A DNA stretch of 21,830 nucleotides from Myxococcales bacterium (GTDB lineage Bacteria > Myxococcota_A > Polyangia > Palsa-1104), in the NCBI GenBank assembly GCA_023248835.1, contig JAHFDU010000018.1, positions 1 through 21,830 of the forward strand, in the 5' to 3' direction. The translations under genes were made by a program, and so were the position numbers. This document shows, piece by piece, positions 14,657-21,715 of the stretch. The notes under the pieces are model-generated. The model was not told the origin of the DNA. It saw only the letters and a list, made by a program, of their open reading frames with translations, and ran no database searches. Each line of letters opens with the position of its first letter. Positions within the stretch are counted from its first letter, which is position 1.

Positions 14657-15231
14657 GGCGCCGGACGGTCCGAAACAGTCGCGACAAATTCGGCTTCAGC
14701 GACCACCGCACCATCGACCAAGGCACGGCCTTTCATCTTCCACACCGCGCTGCCTTGGCGCAGCGGTTCGACCTCGAGCCGCAGCTGATCACCGGGCACC
14801 ACCTTGCGGCGAAATTTTACCCGGTCGAGCGAAACGAAATAGAGTACTTTGTTCGCCAGTAACCGTTCACGCTCCGCTCGCCCTGAGCCTGTCGAAGGGC
14901 CGACTTCGACTGTATCGCCCTTCGACTTCGCTGCGCTCCGCTCAGGGTGCACGGGCTGTGGGGCGTGAGCGCTTACGTTCGCCACTTCCTCTGCGCTGAG
15001 CGCCATCACCGCGCCGGCCTGCGCCATCGCCTCGACAATGAGCACTCCCGGCATCACCGGATGGCCGGGAAAATGGCCGACAAAAAACGGCTCATTCACA
15101 GTGACGTTTTTGAGCGCGACAACATGCTGGTCATCGAGCTCGATGACTCGGTCAATCAGCAAGAAGGGCGGACGGTGCGGCAAAATGGCGAGCAGGGCTT
15201 CGGCTTGCAGCGGCAGGCTGACGTCGCGCAA
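14653..15231 (-). CDS. fabZ: 3-hydroxyacyl-ACP dehydratase FabZ carrying a repeat-derived insertion
   Basis: This is a hot-dog fold dehydratase of fatty-acid elongation, converting 3-hydroxyacyl-ACP to trans-2-enoyl-ACP. LLAILPHRPPFLLIDRVIEL, NEPFFVGHFPGHPVMPGVLI (catalytic His53) and VEAMAQ (Glu67) are the family core, and FRRKVVPGDQLRLEV continues it. Length is 192 residues against about 145-150. The excess lies at about residues 88-125, between VMALSAEEV and NKVLYFVSLDRV, and is encoded by dispersed repeat copy B, in frame. The insertion falls in the loop normally linking these elements and leaves the catalytic residues intact, so the enzyme may still work. The start is TTG 15231, right after the skp stop in the same frame; no ATG or GTG is available. 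Confidence 0.93.
   Translation of the reverse strand: MRDVSLPLQAEALLAILPHRPPFLLIDRVIELDDQHVVALKNVTVNEPFFVGHFPGHPVMPGVLIVEAMAQAGAVMALSAEEVANVSAHAPQPVHPERSAAKSKGDTVEVGPSTGSGRAERERLLANKVLYFVSLDRVKFRRKVVPGDQLRLEVEPLRQGSAVWKMKGRALVDGAVVAEAEFVATVSDRPAP
14868..14970. repeat. Dispersed palindromic repeat, copy B, inserted in fabZ
   Basis: GTCGAAGGGC (14891-14900) and GCCCTTCGAC (14917-14926) with a 16-base loop match copy A exactly. The outer CCTGAGC (14882-14888) and GCTCAGG (14940-14946) are also shared. Read on the fabZ strand it encodes PQPVHPERSAAKSKG, the same peptide as in the methyltransferase, then a diverged second arm. Confidence 0.92.
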
Positions 15232-15234
15232 GTG

Positions 15235-15753
15235 CTATTTAGAACCGGCGCTGCCGTTGTACATGCGAATTACTTCGTTGGTGATGTCGAGCGAAGGCTG
15301 ACCCCACACCACCGCATTGCGGTCGATCACCACGGTGAAATGGTCGCGCTCGGCGATCTTGCCGACGATGCCTTGCATCTTTTTGAAAATGCCGCCGGTG
15401 GCCTCTTGCTCTTTGGTCGCCAGATCGCGCTGCAGCCGCGAGAACGTCTCTTGCAAAGCGACGAAGCGATCCTGAAAATCGCGCTGCTCTTTGGCGAGCG
15501 CCTCGGGCTTCATAATTTGCGCCTTCTTGTCGATCTCTTCTTTTATCTTCTTGAGCTCTTCCTGCTTGGCGTCGAGCTCCTTCTGCTTGCGATCAAAATC
15601 ACTCTTGAGTCGGGCTTTGGCCTTTTTGCCATCGTCGGTCTCTTCGAGCGCGCGCTGCAGATCGACAAACGCATATTTTTCAGCGTGGGCCAGCGACGGC
15701 ACCAGCGGCAACAGCAACACGGTGAGCAAAGAACAGGTTGTCAACTTCGTCAT
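15235..15753 (-). CDS. skp: Skp/OmpH family periplasmic chaperone
   Basis: This 172-residue protein begins with a signal peptide, MTKLTTCSLLTVLLLPLVPS, cleaved after AHA. The mature protein opens EKYAFVDLQRALEETDDGKK, the Skp family hallmark. A long charged coiled coil follows (about residues 45-120, KQKELDAKQEELKKIKEEID), then the C-terminal strand FTVVIDRNAVVWGQPSLDIT. Skp holds unfolded outer-membrane proteins as a trimer on the way to BamA. A ribosome site GAGGAG precedes ATG 15753. The gene sits downstream of bamA and directly before fabZ, the usual order except that lpxD, which often follows skp, is absent. Confidence 0.93.
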   Translation of the reverse strand: MTKLTTCSLLTVLLLPLVPSLAHAEKYAFVDLQRALEETDDGKKAKARLKSDFDRKQKELDAKQEELKKIKEEIDKKAQIMKPEALAKEQRDFQDRFVALQETFSRLQRDLATKEQEATGGIFKKMQGIVGKIAERDHFTVVIDRNAVVWGQPSLDITNEVIRMYNGSAGSK

Positions 15754-15811
15754 AGGAGCTCCTCAGTATTGTCGTGAGTCGGCCAGTATCTACTTTACGC
15801 ATGGCGCGCTG

Positions 15812-16048
15812 TCAAGGAAGGGTGCGGCCGAGACGTTTGCGCAAGATGCCCCAGCGCTCACGCACGCGTGCGTCTGAGCGATCGCGTAACAAATTTTTTC
15901 GGGTGAATCCACGCGCCGCTCTGATCATGGATCGTGAAACCGCAATTGCTTGAGCCGGATCGGGGCCGCGTCGCCGTTTTTCTTCTCGGTCGAGCGCCGC
16001 CGCCATTTCGAATCCGGCTTTCCAGTGCTGCACCTGCTTACGATCCAT
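15812..16048 (-). CDS. Small basic protein of unknown function
   Basis: This 78-residue reading frame lies between bamA and skp, starting 12 bases after the bamA stop with a GGGA-type ribosome site. The sequence MDRKQVQHWKAGFEMAAALD, EEKRRRGPDPAQAIAVSRSM and IRAARGFTRKN is charged, helical-looking and strongly basic, with no signal or membrane segment. Its position inside a conserved operon and the lack of a better frame support it as real. I do not recognise a family. It may be a lineage-specific small protein. Confidence 0.55.
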   Translation of the reverse strand: MDRKQVQHWKAGFEMAAALDREEKRRRGPDPAQAIAVSRSMIRAARGFTRKNLLRDRSDARVRERWGILRKRLGRTLP

Positions 16049-16060
16049 GATCCCATACTA

Positions 16061-18478
16061 CTAGAATCCATTGCCGATGGTGAATTGGAAGTCGATCGGC
16101 GCTTCGCGGACTTGCCGGTTGATCGGAACGCCCCACTCAAAACGCAGTGGACCAATCGGCGAGACCCAGCGCACGCCGAAACCGGCGGAGTAGCGCAGAT
16201 TGGTGAAGGTGGGATAGCGGTTGCACGGATTGAACACCGCCGGAATGTCGGAGACTGATTGGGCCGAAGGGCAGTAGCGATCTTCGAGGTTGTAGGCGTT
16301 GCCGGCGTCGAAAAAGATGACGCCCTTGATGTTGACCGCCGCCAAGATCGGAAATTCGATTTCGGCGTTCCAAATCAGCTGCAAGTTGCCACCGACGGAG
16401 AGTGGCCTCAAAAAGGCGTTGGGATCTTGGGTGTCGGACACTTTGACTTGCGGCCCGAGTGACCACAACTGAAAACCACGAATCGAGTTGATGCCGCCGA
16501 GCAAAAAGCGCTCGGGCAGCGGCACGCCTTGAGAGGAGCGGCTGAACACCACGCCGGCTTGCAAATTGGATCGGAAAATGATCGGTCCCCAAATAGGTTT
16601 GTACCAGCGGCCGACGGCGCTGAATTTGCTGTACACCGCCTGCGAGGCGATGAGCGGGTCGGCAAATTCTGCCGATACCGAGTAGAAATGGCCGCGAGTG
16701 GTCGACATTCCGGTGCGATCATTGCGTGAATCGTAGGTGACTCCCAGTGTCACTGACGAGGTCCAGCCGGTGCGAAACAAATTGGTGATGGTGCCGGGCG
16801 CTGCGCTAAGCGAAGGTGCGTAGCCGCCAAAACTGAGGCCAGTGAAGCCCTGCTTGACGTCGACGTACTCCAGTTTGTAGGTACCAAAAACCGATACGTA
16901 GTCGCCAAACAAATAGCCCGAGGTGATGTCGCCGCCGCGTCGAGTGACGTTATAGCCAGGCAGACCTTGCAAGCTGTTGTAAAGCGCGAAGCCGAAGTTG
17001 ATGCGGGTGTCGAGAAAATAACGGTCGTCGTAGCGCAGGGTAAAAAATTGTCGCAGCGACGAAACCTGGGCCTGCAACTGCAAGCGGGTGCCGTGGCCGA
17101 GTAGATTGTTTTGCGCGACCTGGGCTTGGCCGATGAAATTCTCGATCGACGAGAAGCCGGCGCCGATTTGAAACGTTCCCGTCGAGCGTTCGGTCACTTC
17201 GATGTTGAGATCGATCTTGTCGGGCGCATTTTCCACCGCTTTGGTGGAGAATTCGACGCGCTCAAAAAATCCGAGCGATTGCACCAAATTCTTCGAACGG
17301 TCGAGCTGATATTGGCTGTAGAGCTCGGCTTCGTAGACGCGCAGCTCGCGGCGGATCACTTTGTCGCGCGTCTTGGTATTGCCGCGAATGTTGATGCGCC
17401 GGAAATAGACCTTGTTTCCCTGCTGGATGCTGAATTGAAGATCCACCAGTCGCTCAGCCGGATGGATCGGGGTTTGTGGCTGAATGTTGGCGTAGGCGTA
17501 GCCGGCGTTCTTGTACAGATCGCCGAGCCGGTTGATCTCCTGGCGCAGCCGCGTGCTCGAGAAACTTTCGCCCGCGTGAATCTGCAAACGCTTCATCAGT
17601 TCCGCTTTGGGAACGATCAAATCGCCGTCAAAATCGATCGCGCCGAATTTGTAAGGCAGCCCCTCGTCGAGCGGGATGGTGATGTAAAGCCAGGTCTTGT
17701 CGGGAGACAATTCGATCTGGGGTTTTGAAATTTTCACGTCGATGTAGCCGCGATCGAAATAAAAAGCGGTCAAGAGTTGTATGTCGGTTTGAAAGGCGTC
17801 CTCGCGAAAAGTGCCCGACGAGGTGATGAACGAAAGAAAGCCGCCCTCCTGAGTCTGCATCACCGCCTTGAGCTCGTCGCCGCTTACGTGGGCGTTGCCA
17901 ATAAAATGAACTTCGCGGACCTCTACTTTGGCGTGCTCGTCAATCTTGAAGGTGACGTCGACCTGTTCGCCGTTGGGCTTTACAATCGATGCGACCTCGG
18001 CGAGGTAGTAACCCTTCTCGACATAGAGGTCGCGGATCTTCTCTTCGTTGCGCCGCACCTTGGCCATGTCGATGATGGTGCGCGGTTTGACATCGAGTAC
18101 TTCATTGATCTTGTCGAGCCCGACCTCTTCGGCGCCAGCGACGAAAATCTTGCGAATCGCCGGTTTTTCTTTGACCACAAAGGTCAGGCTGACTTTGCCG
18201 TCCTCGTCGCTAGCTTCGATGCGTACATCGTCGAAAAACCCCATCTTCCACACCGAGAGCACATCTCGTCGCAAACTGCGCGGGTCGAAAGTCTGACCGG
18301 GCTGAACGAGAATGATGCTCTTGATCGCCTCGTCTTCCGTACGCCGGTTGCCGGAAAAATGGATGCTGCCGATCGGCTGGCCAACGAACGGTTCTGCTTC
18401 GCTGAGGGATTCAGCCGACGCAAGTGGTGCGATCAAGAGTAGCAGGGCTGCGGAAAAACATCGCCAGAGATTACGCAT
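16061..18478 (-). CDS. bamA: Outer membrane protein assembly factor BamA
   Basis: This 805-residue Omp85 protein has a signal peptide (MRNLWRCFSAALLLLIAPLA, then SA), POTRA domains over about residues 30-400 (first one IGSIHFSGNRRTEDEAIKSI, a later one INIRGNTKTRDKVIRRELRV) and a C-terminal beta barrel. The barrel holds the conserved GGINSIRGF loop motif about 140 residues from the end, and the last strand ends in Phe (FQFTIGNGF), a proper beta-signal. BamA folds and inserts beta-barrel proteins into the outer membrane and is essential. ATG 18478 is chosen because it begins the signal peptide; it overlaps the lolD end by 8 bases. Confidence 0.97.
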   Translation of the reverse strand: MRNLWRCFSAALLLLIAPLASAESLSEAEPFVGQPIGSIHFSGNRRTEDEAIKSIILVQPGQTFDPRSLRRDVLSVWKMGFFDDVRIEASDEDGKVSLTFVVKEKPAIRKIFVAGAEEVGLDKINEVLDVKPRTIIDMAKVRRNEEKIRDLYVEKGYYLAEVASIVKPNGEQVDVTFKIDEHAKVEVREVHFIGNAHVSGDELKAVMQTQEGGFLSFITSSGTFREDAFQTDIQLLTAFYFDRGYIDVKISKPQIELSPDKTWLYITIPLDEGLPYKFGAIDFDGDLIVPKAELMKRLQIHAGESFSSTRLRQEINRLGDLYKNAGYAYANIQPQTPIHPAERLVDLQFSIQQGNKVYFRRINIRGNTKTRDKVIRRELRVYEAELYSQYQLDRSKNLVQSLGFFERVEFSTKAVENAPDKIDLNIEVTERSTGTFQIGAGFSSIENFIGQAQVAQNNLLGHGTRLQLQAQVSSLRQFFTLRYDDRYFLDTRINFGFALYNSLQGLPGYNVTRRGGDITSGYLFGDYVSVFGTYKLEYVDVKQGFTGLSFGGYAPSLSAAPGTITNLFRTGWTSSVTLGVTYDSRNDRTGMSTTRGHFYSVSAEFADPLIASQAVYSKFSAVGRWYKPIWGPIIFRSNLQAGVVFSRSSQGVPLPERFLLGGINSIRGFQLWSLGPQVKVSDTQDPNAFLRPLSVGGNLQLIWNAEIEFPILAAVNIKGVIFFDAGNAYNLEDRYCPSAQSVSDIPAVFNPCNRYPTFTNLRYSAGFGVRWVSPIGPLRFEWGVPINRQVREAPIDFQFTIGNGF

Positions 18479-19157
18479 CGGCCTCGACCACCGTGCCGTC
18501 GACCATGCGCACCCGTCGTGGCAGCCGCGCCGCAAAATCGGCGTTGTGGGTGACCACGATCATGGTCATCTGCCGCTCGCGGTTGAGTTCGACGATGAGG
18601 GCGTGAATGTCCTCGCTGGTGCGGGTGTCGAGGTTGCCGGTCGGTTCGTCGGCGAGCAGCGCCCGCGGCTCCATGATAAGCGCGCGACCGAGCGCGACGC
18701 GCTGCTGTTCGCCACCCGACAGTTCACCCGGTCGGTGGGTCAAGCGATGTCCGAGACCGACGCGTTCGAGTAAAGCGCGCGCCCGGGTGATCGCTTGCGT
18801 GCGCGCAACGCCAGCGATGAGCGCGGGCATGGCGCAATTTTCTTCGGCAGTAAATTCAGGCAGCAAGTGGTGGAACTGGAACACGAATCCAATGGTGTGA
18901 TTGCGAAAGCGCGCCAGTTCCGACGCTGGCAATCGCGCGGTGTCGACGCCGTCGTAGAGGACTTGGCCACTGCTCGGGCGGTCGAGAGTGCCGAGTAGGT
19001 GAAGTAGGGTGGATTTGCCGGCGCCCGACGAACCGACCACCGCCACCATCTCACCCGCTGCGACGTCGAGAGCAATATCGCGCAGGACATCGAGGCGACT
19101 TTCGCCATGGTCGAACGACTTGCTCAACGATCGGATCTCAATGCGGGCGCCGGACAT
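18471..19157 (-). CDS. lolD: ABC transporter ATP-binding protein, LolD-like
   Basis: This 228-residue ATPase has Walker A GSSGAGKST (residues 42-50), Q-loop Gln near 94 (FVFQFHHLLPEFTAEENCAM, a very LolD-like stretch), signature LSGGEQQRVALGRAL (from 146), Walker B ALLADEPTGNLD (166-177) and the H-loop TH at 203-204. LolD powers the LolCDE complex that releases lipoproteins from the inner membrane; related MacB-type exporters share the fold. Overlap with bamA supports the Lol assignment. ATG 19157 is chosen; upstream codons fall in repeat DNA. No lolC/E is seen upstream, where the sequence is repeat-rich and non-coding, so the permease must be elsewhere. Confidence 0.88.
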   Translation of the reverse strand: MSGARIEIRSLSKSFDHGESRLDVLRDIALDVAAGEMVAVVGSSGAGKSTLLHLLGTLDRPSSGQVLYDGVDTARLPASELARFRNHTIGFVFQFHHLLPEFTAEENCAMPALIAGVARTQAITRARALLERVGLGHRLTHRPGELSGGEQQRVALGRALIMEPRALLADEPTGNLDTRTSEDIHALIVELNRERQMTMIVVTHNADFAARLPRRVRMVDGTVVEADA

Positions 19158-19237
19158 AAAGGTTCTCGAGGTTATCGATCCCCCTCCACGCTGACAACAT
19201 AAATGTGCAGCGGCATAGGGCGTACGCATCAAAATCC

Positions 19238-19346
19238 GATCTCCCCTCGAGCCCGAGCCCGCGTGCCAGCCCGAGCCCGATCTGAAAAGCCGGGCTCGGA
19301 CTCCGGGCCTGCGGCCCTGGGCTCGGACTCGGGCTCGACGGAGATC
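19238..19346. repeat. Complex fold-back element upstream of lolD
   Basis: Outer arms 19238-19261 and 19324-19346 pair with few mismatches (GATCTCC and CGAGCCCGAG with their complements). Inside are CCGAGCCCG (19271-19279) with CGGGCTCGG (19291-19299), perfect, and GGGCC-TGC-GGCCC (19305-19317). It resembles a composite repetitive palindrome. The whole stretch 19158-19479 has no gene I can support. Confidence 0.75.
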
Positions 19347-19349
19347 CTG

Positions 19350-19372
19350 CTTCGAACCCGCGCGGTTCGAAG
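19350..19372. repeat. Perfect 9-bp inverted repeat
   Basis: CTTCGAACC (19350-19358) and GGTTCGAAG (19364-19372) flank CGCGC. It is followed at 19386 by GATGCGATTGCCCT, which also follows repeat copy A at 9691. It is not a tRNA T-arm, since no cloverleaf surrounds it. Without a T-run it is not a canonical terminator. Confidence 0.7.
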
Positions 19373-19479
19373 TAATGAAAGATTTAGATGCGATTGCCCT
19401 GGCAGCGGCACGCACCACGTTTGGTTTCAACGTGGGCTCGCGATGCTTCGAGCCTTGATGCACTGCTAGCTTGAGATCA

Positions 19480-19620
19480 CTAGGTAAGAGCGTAGTTTGA
19501 TAGCAGGATGTTTCCGTCGGAAAAAACCATCTCCCAGATCTCGTATCCGGTGAAGTTGAACAGCTCCAACGTCAGGTCGCCAGAGAATTTGAACCGCCGC
19601 TCTGGAAGGTTTGCGCTCAT
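19480..19620 (-). CDS. 46-residue micro-ORF coupled to the P450
   Basis: The frame begins ATGAGC, overlapping the P450 stop as ATGA, and encodes MSANLPERRFKFSGDL, then TLELFNFTGYEIWEMV and FSDGNILLSNYALT before TAG. It is rich in aromatic residues, with no signal peptide or membrane helix, and reads like folded beta-strand protein. The overlap means it is very likely translated with the P450. I do not recognise the family. It could be a P450 accessory protein or the remnant of a longer gene cut by the repeat DNA beyond it. Confidence 0.6.
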   Translation of the reverse strand: MSANLPERRFKFSGDLTLELFNFTGYEIWEMVFSDGNILLSNYALT

Positions 19621-20855
19621 CCAAGCGGAGTGAAAACGGCGCGAAGATGTTCAAACGCGAGCATCAGAGTTTGTGCATCACGCGTCGGGCGTTCCCCGTC
19701 GGGAATTCGAATATCATCGAGGCGGCGAAATAGCTCTTCAAAGACAATCCGTAGCTCGAGCCGAGCCAGGCTCGCGCCAAGGCAAATATGAGGGCCGAGA
19801 CCGAACGCCAAATGCGGGTTTGGGTTCCGGTCGATGCAGAAGACATCGGGATTGGCGAAAACCCGTTCATCACGGTTGGCTGACTGCCAGAGCAGCAGGA
19901 TCTTGTCTCCCGCTCGAAGCTGTTGGCCGAGGAATTCGTGGTCACGGGTCACGGTGCGGCTATGCGAAAGCAGGGAGCTGGTCCAACGCAGAATCTCCTC
20001 TACCGCCGAGTCGAGCAGGCCGGGATTCTGCCGCAGCTTTTCCCGCTCGGTCGGGAAGCGGCTAAACCCCATCAGGCCACCGACAATCGAAGTGCGCGTG
20101 GTCTCATTGCCACCAACCAGGAGCAAGACCAGGAACATGATCAACTCATCTTCAACCAGGCTGTCTTTTATTTCATGCGCCACCAGTGGCGTGCCACCAA
20201 ATTCGCCGGCATCGTATCGGGCGGTAAGGATGCTGATGAGGTCGTCGCGTGGTGATGCGCGGCGTTCCTCGATGACCTCACCACAGAGGGCAACGAACTC
20301 GCGAAAGGCTGCCGTGGCTTGGGCCACGCGCGGATCGTCGATGGAATAACCTTCAGCAGCAGTCATCTCTTCCGACCAGCGCTGGAGCTTGCTTCTGCTT
20401 GAAGCGCCAAAGCCCAAGAGTTCTGCGATCACGATAAGAGGAACATGCGCTGCGACATCGCGGACAAAATTTACTTCGCTGCGGGCCTTAATTTCGTCGA
20501 TGATTTCGACGGTAATCTGGCGAATCCGATCGGCCATGGCTTTGATCCGGTTTGGCGTGAAGCCGCGGCTAACAAAGCGACGCTGACGTGCGTGTTCCGG
20601 ATCGTCGAGAGTCATGATCGACAACGGGGCGAGCATCACCGGGCGGTTGCCCTGCCCTGAGCAATAGAGCTCTGCGTTGCGCGCAACCTGGGCGATGTCA
20701 GCGTAGCGACTTACTACCCAAAGTTCATTCTTGCGGTCGCGATACAGCGGTGCTTCGTCGCGCAGCTTGCGGTACGTAGACCACGGGTCATCGTAGAGGG
20801 AGGGGGAGAGAACATCGATATCGAAAGATCCGTCTGCCGCATCGTCAGCGATCAC
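19617..20855 (-). CDS. Cytochrome P450
   Basis: This 412-residue soluble bacterial P450 monooxygenase has an I-helix GGNETTRT near residue 248, an ExxR motif EEILRW at about 287-290, and the heme loop FGLGPHICLGASLARLE with the thiolate cysteine near residue 358. The substrate is unknown; the acidic opening FDIDVLSPSLYDDPWSTYRK is typical of bacterial CYPs. GTG 20855 is chosen because the family usually starts 10-15 residues before this point; ATG 20903 is an alternative that would overlap the cupin gene by 59 bases. No ferredoxin partner is seen next to it. The upstream cupin and downstream micro-ORF overlap it, implying one unit. Confidence 0.95.
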   Translation of the reverse strand: MIADDAADGSFDIDVLSPSLYDDPWSTYRKLRDEAPLYRDRKNELWVVSRYADIAQVARNAELYCSGQGNRPVMLAPLSIMTLDDPEHARQRRFVSRGFTPNRIKAMADRIRQITVEIIDEIKARSEVNFVRDVAAHVPLIVIAELLGFGASSRSKLQRWSEEMTAAEGYSIDDPRVAQATAAFREFVALCGEVIEERRASPRDDLISILTARYDAGEFGGTPLVAHEIKDSLVEDELIMFLVLLLVGGNETTRTSIVGGLMGFSRFPTEREKLRQNPGLLDSAVEEILRWTSSLLSHSRTVTRDHEFLGQQLRAGDKILLLWQSANRDERVFANPDVFCIDRNPNPHLAFGLGPHICLGASLARLELRIVFEELFRRLDDIRIPDGERPTRDAQTLMLAFEHLRAVFTPLG

Positions 20856-21303
20856 GAGTGTACTCGCCGGTAGACATCCGAAGAGCCTCAAGTCCGTTGG
20901 CATAGAGTTCCATCATCGCGCGGGTATCCCAAACCGATAGCGGCGCTCCATCGTCGGCGACTAAGACCAGGCCGGCCTCGATAATGAACAATATTACCAC
21001 TGGTTCCGAGTCATTGGGAACTGCCAGTGTGTGTACGCTACCTGGTGGTTCGAAGATGTAAGAGCCTGGCTCGGCGATCCAGTCATACTCAAGATAGCGC
21101 CAGCGTCCTGCAAGGGTGTAAGCGTGCACGCAGCCGAGATGTTGGTGTTTAGGAAGAACTGTGCCAGGGGCAAAGCGGAACATCGCAGAGTAGCCGCCGG
21201 CCTCTGAAAATTGGCGCAGCATCCTCAGTTCGATGCCATCGGTCAGCTCAACCCACGGGGCGTCATCGATCGTGATCGGTCTCGGATTTTCTAAATCTGC
21301 CAT
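20845..21303 (-). CDS. Cupin protein, 2,4'-dihydroxyacetophenone dioxygenase-like
   Basis: This 152-residue single-domain cupin has APGTVLPKHQHLGCVHAYTL as first motif (His ligands in KHQH) and SYIFEPPGSVHTLAVP as second. The HAYTLAGRWRYLEYDW stretch is close to the 2,4'-dihydroxyacetophenone dioxygenase family, non-heme iron enzymes that cleave a C-C bond next to a carbonyl. The exact substrate is not certain. ATG 21303 is chosen because it gives the usual short N-terminus; the frame is open to 21345. A ribosome-like AGGGAG lies upstream. Its end overlaps the P450 start by 11 bases, so the two are probably co-translated. Confidence 0.85.
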   Translation of the reverse strand: MADLENPRPITIDDAPWVELTDGIELRMLRQFSEAGGYSAMFRFAPGTVLPKHQHLGCVHAYTLAGRWRYLEYDWIAEPGSYIFEPPGSVHTLAVPNDSEPVVILFIIEAGLVLVADDGAPLSVWDTRAMMELYANGLEALRMSTGEYTRDR

Positions 21304-21378
21304 AAAGGAGGGCTCCCTATGAAATGCGCGTACGACACTTACCACGCGAGAAGACAGTTTTCAATTTGTAGCGAAGAG

Positions 21379-21490
21379 CCATAACTCCGCTCTAAGGATT
21401 TTTTCTCCCGTCGAGCTCTCCTCGAGGTCGTGTTTTCGCCCTTTTGCGGGCTGGTCTCGACGACGAAAAGGGCTTAGAGCGGAGTTATGG
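21379..21490. repeat. 112-base fold-back (MITE-like) element
   Basis: Perfect 18-bp terminal inverted repeats, CCATAACTCCGCTCTAAG (21379-21396) and its complement (21473-21490), bound an imperfectly palindromic interior (CGTCGAG with CTCGACG; GCCCTTTT with AAAAGGGC). Its right end is exactly where the Bax1-like reading frame loses similarity. No clear target duplication is seen. It could also act as a strong transcript-end structure. Confidence 0.85.
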
Positions 21491-21561
21491 GCAGCACCGA
21501 GAAAGTGGGGCACCACTTCGCCGGAGCGAAGGCTATAGGGCAGCAGCGATTCTCGGAGCAA
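21491..21561 (-). pseudogene. Bax1/DUF790-like nuclease, N-terminal fragment
   Basis: From TTG 21561, preceded by AGGAGAGGGAC (a good ribosome site), the frame reads LLRESLLPYSLRSGEVVPHF then LGA before entering the fold-back element. The pattern LLP..LR.G.VVPHFL matches my memory of the opening of DUF790/Bax1 proteins, the nuclease partner of XPB helicase. It overlaps the helicase stop by 29 bases, the expected order for the pair. Only about 23 residues remain, so the family call is tentative. Confidence 0.5.
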
Positions 21562-21715
21562 GTCCCTCTCCTCGGCGCTGCGCTTGGCGCTCTTCGAGCG
21601 TCCCGCGTGCGACCAGTTCGTAGACCACGGCACGTTTGCCTTCGCGCGGCCTGAGCAGGCGGCCGACCCGCTGCACATGTTCGCGCTCTCCCTGCGCGCC
21701 GCCGACGACTGGGCT
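21533..21715 (-). pseudogene. XPB-family helicase, C-terminal fragment
   Basis: The remaining 60 or so codons read SSPVVGGAQGEREHVQRVGR, LLRPREGKRAVVYELVARGT and LEERQAQRR before the stop at 21533. Motif VI of superfamily 2 helicases (QRVGRLLRP) and the YELV.RGT.E tail match bacterial and archaeal XPB (Rad25) helicases. The N-terminal side is replaced at 21716 by the start of an IS-like element. The rest of the gene may continue beyond that element, outside the window. Intact XPB unwinds DNA in repair. Confidence 0.75.

Noticed and set aside
17111..18442. Two plus-strand open frames of more than 200 codons opposite bamA
   Set aside because: They mirror the BamA coding frame, have no ribosome sites or domain signatures, and BamA is conserved throughout.
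18479..18535. Longer BamA start at 18535
   Set aside because: The extra 19 residues lie inside lolD and would precede a well-formed signal peptide that starts at 18478.
19350..19372. tRNA-like GGTTCGAA motif
   Set aside because: No acceptor, D or anticodon arms could be placed around it; it is simply one arm of a perfect inverted repeat.
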